In this document: positions 60,549 through 64,000 of the stretch, one piece after another
Position numbering within the stretch: the first letter of the stretch is position 1
How the letters are laid out: every line of letters begins with the position of its first letter
Source of the DNA: CBDDBH01 sp965225625
GTDB taxonomy: Bacteria > Pseudomonadota > Gammaproteobacteria > JADZEE01
NCBI GenBank assembly: GCA_965225625.1
Contig: CBDDBH010000018.1
Location: 62,001 to 126,000, forward strand
Length of the DNA: 64,000 nt
Direction of reading: 5' to 3'
Program-made: the position numbers and the translations under genes
The notes under the pieces: model-generated
The model's database searches: none
What the model saw: only the letters and a program-made list of their open reading frames with translations
Told to the model about the DNA's origin: nothing

Positions 60549-62663
60549 ATGCCAGGTCGCGCCGTCACAACGCTGCTCATCCTCAGCTACTGCGCAATGG
60601 CCCAGGGTCACGGCCTCCATCCACTCGGGCGCATCGAATTCGATTGGCGCCCGGATCCGCGGATCGTCCGAACAATCGCTCTCAATAGCGACTCACACGC
60701 CGGTGAACCCATCGCCGGCGTAGGTACGATAGGTCGTCTCGAGCAACGCGATGGCAAGGCATGCCTGGTCGGATCTTATTTTCTGTTCGACATTGACGAC
60801 GGCTTCGCCTTCGACATCGACGAAACCGTCACGCTGGACCTGACGTTCGATGGCGACCTCACCGACGGTTACGTGGTTTCCTACGATCACGCAGTGGCGC
60901 CGCGCGCCGTAAAGGCGCGATTGCAACGGCACGATGGGCGGCGCTGGCACCGGGAGCGGGTTGTGCTCGAGCGTGCCCGATTTGCCAACCGCAAGTACGA
61001 AGGCACCGATTTCTCGGTAGGCGCTCTGGGCAGCCTGTTCCTGAACCCGGAAGGCGCCGGCAAAGTGATGGCGCTGTGCGGCATCCGGATCGAACGCCGG
61101 CAAGCCCCGCCAACGCGACCGGAGTACGGCAGCCTGTCTCTGAACGTCGTCGATCGGGCCGGAAACCAGGCAAGTGTCCGGGTCGGACTCTATGACCCCG
61201 GCGGCGTCGCCCCGCTGGCGGGCGACGAGGCGGTCACCCTGAGCCGCTACGGTGAACGCATCAAGGAACTGCCGCTGCTGTTTCCTCCGGCGCGGTGGTC
61301 CAAACACGGGCGCTATGTCTTCTTCGTCGATGGGCGCTACCGCGCGGAGTTACCGGTCGGACGCTACACGCTCTACGTGATGAAGGGCCCTGAGTACCGC
61401 ATACAGCGCCGCAAGGTCGTCATCGAGGCGAATAAGACGAGCGACGTGTTCGTGAAGCTCGAACGCTGGATCGACATGCGAGCCCGCGGCTGGTATTCAG
61501 GCGACGATCACATCCACATCGAGCGCCCGAGTCCGGGGTTGAACGCGATGATCCACGCCTACGCCGCGGCGGAAGATATCCACGTGGCGAACCTGTTGGA
61601 GATGGGCAACCTCGCGCAATCGTCCTTTCGCCAGTATGCCTTCGGCCCTGCTGGCCACTATCTGCGCGGCGGACGCGCCCTCGTCTCGGGGCAGGAATCG
61701 CCGCGCACCAGCTATCGCGGCCACACCATCGGCCTGAATGCCGCGGCGTTCTACTGGCCGGAAACCGAGTACTTTCTGTTCGACCGCACCGCGCGGGCCA
61801 TCCACGCTGACGGCGGTCTGTGGGGTTATGCCCATGTAGCGTCGGACCTGTTTCACGTTGGTCGGGGACTCGCGCTCGACGTGCCGCTGGGCCACGTTGA
61901 TTTCCTGGAGATACTGCAAGGCGGCATGATGAACACCCGCTACCTCTATGACTTTCTGAACCTGGGTTTCCGGCTGCTGCCCGGTGCTGGCAGTGACTAT
62001 CCATACATACACCTCGCCGGAACGGAACGGATCTACGCGCGGATCGGCGGGCAGTTCAGCGTCGAGGCCTGGTTCCAAGCCTGGCGCGGCGCGCGCTCAT
62101 TCGTCAGCAACTGGCCGGTTATGGATTTCACCATCAACGGCGACAGTGCGGGGCTCGAGTACGCAGTTGCGAGCGGCGACGCCGTTAACATAGCCGCGAC
62201 GGCGCAGATTAATCCAGATTTCGACTCCCTCGATCGCTTGGAACTCATCGTCCACGGTGACGTCGTCGCGACTGCCACGGCCCGCGACGACAGCGAGATG
62301 CTGACCCTCGAACACACCCTGCGGCCGCAGCAGTCACTGTGGCTCGCGCTGCGTGCCTACGGCCAGCACGGCGGCAAGGCGCACACGACACCGGTATTCA
62401 TCCACGTCGACGGCGACAAGCGACACTGGAATCCATCGGCGGTGAAGACGATCGCCGAACGTCAGCGGGCGACGCTGCAAGCACTCAAGGCGCTCGAGCC
62501 CAACGTCGGGGACGAGTGGGAGCGGTCGAGCGCGGGACCGCAGGTGGAATCGAAATGGCGGGCCGCCAAACCGGAGCTCGATCGTCAAATCGCCGAGGCG
62601 ATGGCGGTCTACGATCGCCTGATCGAGGAGGCGGAACGAAAGCGGGATATTTCTGCACAGTGA
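60549..62663 (+). CDS. CehA/McbA-family metallohydrolase
   Basis: 704 residues; a Sec signal (about 1-20) and a large beta-rich N-terminal region (about 25-310) precede a PHP-like metal domain: RGWYSGDDHIHIERP (about 313-327, His-x-His), VANLLEMGNL (about 346), HTIGLNA (about 395), GYAHVASDLFH (about 427-437) and GAGSDYPYIHLAGTERIY (about 479-496, metal Asp). The C-terminus is Ig-like and then helical. CehA and McbA hydrolyse carbamates; family members are exported and mostly uncharacterised. It converges on the cupin gene, with a strong hairpin between. The start ATG 60549 has AGGAGC upstream. Confidence 0.85.
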   Translation: MPGRAVTTLLILSYCAMAQGHGLHPLGRIEFDWRPDPRIVRTIALNSDSHAGEPIAGVGTIGRLEQRDGKACLVGSYFLFDIDDGFAFDIDETVTLDLTFDGDLTDGYVVSYDHAVAPRAVKARLQRHDGRRWHRERVVLERARFANRKYEGTDFSVGALGSLFLNPEGAGKVMALCGIRIERRQAPPTRPEYGSLSLNVVDRAGNQASVRVGLYDPGGVAPLAGDEAVTLSRYGERIKELPLLFPPARWSKHGRYVFFVDGRYRAELPVGRYTLYVMKGPEYRIQRRKVVIEANKTSDVFVKLERWIDMRARGWYSGDDHIHIERPSPGLNAMIHAYAAAEDIHVANLLEMGNLAQSSFRQYAFGPAGHYLRGGRALVSGQESPRTSYRGHTIGLNAAAFYWPETEYFLFDRTARAIHADGGLWGYAHVASDLFHVGRGLALDVPLGHVDFLEILQGGMMNTRYLYDFLNLGFRLLPGAGSDYPYIHLAGTERIYARIGGQFSVEAWFQAWRGARSFVSNWPVMDFTINGDSAGLEYAVASGDAVNIAATAQINPDFDSLDRLELIVHGDVVATATARDDSEMLTLEHTLRPQQSLWLALRAYGQHGGKAHTTPVFIHVDGDKRHWNPSAVKTIAERQRATLQALKALEPNVGDEWERSSAGPQVESKWRAAKPELDRQIAEAMAVYDRLIEEAERKRDISAQ

Positions 62664-62677
62664 CTTTTGTCGATGAG

Positions 62678-62703
62678 GGGTCCGGACCGCTGGGTCCGGA
62701 CCC
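62678..62703. terminator. bidirectional hairpin between convergent genes
   Basis: GGGTCCGGACC (62678-62688) pairs perfectly with GGTCCGGACCC (62693-62703) around a 4-base loop, between the CehA-like stop (62663) and the cupin stop (62710). No T-run; its position suggests that it ends both transcripts. Confidence 0.65.
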
Positions 62704-62709
62704 GAAACC

Positions 62710-63213
62710 TTACTCGGTGCCCCAGACAGACTCAAACGTTTCGCGTTCAATGATGAACGTTTCGCGGTAGGGATTGCCGATGTTTTCCCAGGTACCGGTA
62801 AAACCCTTCGGTACCATAACGTGCGCACCTTCCTTGAAGACCTGGGTTTTCCCCGTCGCATCGTCGTACAAATGCAACTCGCCGGCCAGCACCATCACGT
62901 ATTCATCGTACGCCCAGGGATCCGACACTTTGAATTTCGCCGTTTTGGATTCGAACACGCCGAAGACGATGTCACCGCGAAACAGGACACTCAATTTCGG
63001 CGCCGGATCGCCACCGCTAATAATCGACTCGGGCGGAAACGGCGGAATTACAGTGAGGCCTTCGCCCGCAAGTTTCGCTTCGTCGAACTGAAAGGGTGTC
63101 GCGCCGTTCGCCGCGTCGCCCGCTACATCATCGGCGTATGCAACCGCGAATACAGTACAGAACGCAACCATGCTAAATATCAACGCGGGTGTCTTCAGGT
63201 ATTTAGAGATCAT
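62710..63213 (-). CDS. exported cupin-domain protein
   Basis: 167 residues with a Sec signal peptide (about 1-28, ending AYADD). The cupin barrel spans about 75-155: FRGDIVFGVFESKTAKF, then YDEYVMVLAGELHLYDDATGKTQVFKEGAHVMVPKGFTGTWENIG. In the first cupin motif the metal His pair is replaced by Asp-Glu-Tyr, and in the second the His is Gly-Thr-Trp, so metal binding is doubtful. Similar proteins lie near amine-oxidase genes in this window (58158 and 63333). Function unknown. Confidence 0.85.
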   Translation of the reverse strand: MISKYLKTPALIFSMVAFCTVFAVAYADDVAGDAANGATPFQFDEAKLAGEGLTVIPPFPPESIISGGDPAPKLSVLFRGDIVFGVFESKTAKFKVSDPWAYDEYVMVLAGELHLYDDATGKTQVFKEGAHVMVPKGFTGTWENIGNPYRETFIIERETFESVWGTE

Positions 63214-63332
63214 CGGGGGCTCCTCGTTAACTTTTCGTTGTGGTTTGGGAAACTGGCTGTCGCCTTATGGTTCTCGGATGTCATTATTCGTTGCCGCGCA
63301 GGCGCAATGCAAGAGTCGCCGGGGTTCGAAAA

Positions 63333-64000
63333 CTAAGCTAAAAATCTATGTACATCGGTCGCTGTTCGCAACCCTGTCTCTACAGCACCGTCGATAAATC
63401 CGCGCCACCCGTTTGCTATGTCCGAACCGGCGAAAAATACGCGTCCTGTCGGCCGTTGCAATTCTTTCAGGTACTTCGTCATTTGTCCCGGACGATACAT
63501 GCACCACGTGCCCAACGAATACGGGTCAAGATTCCAATCGTATGTATATGATTCGGCGACGACTGCAGCAGGTAGATACTTCCTCACGGCCTGCTCTACA
63601 GAGCGGTCATCATTGGCATCATAGGCTTGAGGATTTGCACACATGCCAATTAGGATTGTTCCATCAGGGCCGCTGTATTCAGTAACCAGATTGTTAAACG
63701 GATTATCGTCAGCGCCCATGATACTGAAATGGTCCATCTGCTCGTTTAGTTTGATATAAGTTTTTAACCCGGACCCGGTGTGGCGTTCGTTAAACATCGC
63801 CAGCTTCCCGGCGCTGAGTGCTGGCTCGAAATCAATATTGCCGACCGTGTTTACTGGAACCGCCATCACCACGGCACGCGACGTATACACTTCTTCGTGT
63901 TCGGTAACTATCGTCACCTTGTTCGGCATTAAGGTTACCTTGGATACCGGCGCGTTGAGTTGCACCTCGAATTCGCCGTCTTCCGCCATAGCGTTGATAA
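63333..64000 (-). CDS. flavin-containing amine oxidase, C-terminal part (runs off the window)
   Basis: The last 220 or so residues of a second flavin amine oxidase: KVTIVTEHEEVYTSRAVVMAVPVNTVGNIDFEPAL, YDWNLDPYSLGTWCMYRPGQM, and the FAD motif GRVFFAGSDIANGWRGFIDGAVETG. The YDW-DPYSLGTW segment is shared with the enzyme at 58158, so the two are paralogues of one subfamily. The 5' end lies beyond the window. It is followed by the cupin gene on the same strand with 119 bases between. Confidence 0.9.
   Translation of the reverse strand, partial: INAMAEDGEFEVQLNAPVSKVTLMPNKVTIVTEHEEVYTSRAVVMAVPVNTVGNIDFEPALSAGKLAMFNERHTGSGLKTYIKLNEQMDHFSIMGADDNPFNNLVTEYSGPDGTILIGMCANPQAYDANDDRSVEQAVRKYLPAAVVAESYTYDWNLDPYSLGTWCMYRPGQMTKYLKELQRPTGRVFFAGSDIANGWRGFIDGAVETGLRTATDVHRFLA

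Noticed and set aside
1..64000. Use of a genetic code in which TGA means Trp, to explain the in-frame TGA codons
   Set aside because: Many intact genes end in TGA (for example 1186-1188, the nitrile hydratase alpha gene and the Rieske gene at 12548), and TAA/TAG also occur inside decayed genes.
1..64000. CRISPR arrays, tRNA or rRNA genes
   Set aside because: No regularly spaced repeats and no tRNA- or rRNA-like sequence were found on reading; a covariance-model scan would be needed to exclude small RNAs.

Overview
The window looks like a proteobacterial chromosome segment, most likely gammaproteobacterial. Clear Shine-Dalgarno sites, ATG/GTG starts, Sec, Tat and lipoprotein signals, a beta-barrel porin, and SoxC, nitrile hydratase and glyoxalase families of proteobacterial type support this. 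There are no rRNA, tRNA or ribosomal markers, so finer placement is not possible. The content is accessory catabolism: luciferase-type monooxygenases, Rieske oxygenases, a Baeyer-Villiger monooxygenase, an extradiol/VOC enzyme, acyl-CoA ligases, SDRs, enoyl-CoA hydratase, amidohydrolases and nitrile hydratase. It is crossed by insertion sequences and unusually rich in broken genes.

Layout. 0.1-8.5 kb: a flavin monooxygenase, a GHKL ATPase with an Ig-like segment, a two-domain AhpD-like gene read through an in-frame TGA (candidate selenoprotein) divergent from a peroxiredoxin that has lost its catalytic segment, an MFS transporter, a second flavin monooxygenase, a deacetylase stub and a lipoprotein. 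8.6-18.3 kb: a polysaccharide deacetylase, gene debris, a DDE transposase with CAGGGAA repeats, a Rieske oxygenase coupled to a SnoaL-CDGSH fusion, a decayed LysR gene cut by an IS3 remnant, a histone-deacetylase-like hydrolase and a DUF309 protein. 18.3-23.5 kb: SDR, CoA ligase, porin and a membrane-anchored GST. 23.5-28.1 kb: a complete 4.57 kb IS1595-family element with near-perfect inverted repeats and an 8 bp target duplication. It carries a restriction-modification operon (two C5 methyltransferases and an HNH endonuclease) plus two tiny genes, and it splits a fumarylacetoacetate-hydrolase gene whose frame is restored exactly by removing the element.

28.7-44.8 kb: a catabolic block (ACAD-like monooxygenase, carboxymuconolactone-decarboxylase family protein, broken TRAP receptor, acyl-CoA synthetase, VOC dioxygenase, TetR, SDR, BVMO, alpha/beta hydrolase, TPR regulator, NmrA protein), followed by decayed C45 hydrolase and deacetylase genes. 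44.8-52.3 kb: CBS protein, amidohydrolase, then a co-oriented set of Tat-signal nitrile hydratase alpha, beta, activator, LVIVD propeller protein, cytochrome c and SoxC. 52.4-64 kb: a dioxygenase beta subunit beside an alpha subunit ruined by IS630 and stops, a broken amidohydrolase, secreted RidA, enoyl-CoA hydratase, two flavin amine oxidases, scars of a methylamine-dehydrogenase-type locus and of a saccharopine-dehydrogenase-type gene, a CehA-type metallohydrolase and a secreted cupin.

Taken together, the genes suggest uptake, oxygenation, CoA activation and ring or side-chain cleavage of aromatic, terpenoid or nitrile compounds, in a genome losing these functions. Several one-base frameshifts sit in short homopolymers and could be assembly errors; the in-frame stops, IS insertions and multi-gene deletions are harder to explain that way. 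The two observations most worth following are the AhpD-like selenoprotein candidate at 3172-4368 and the restriction-modification transposon at 23521-28092.
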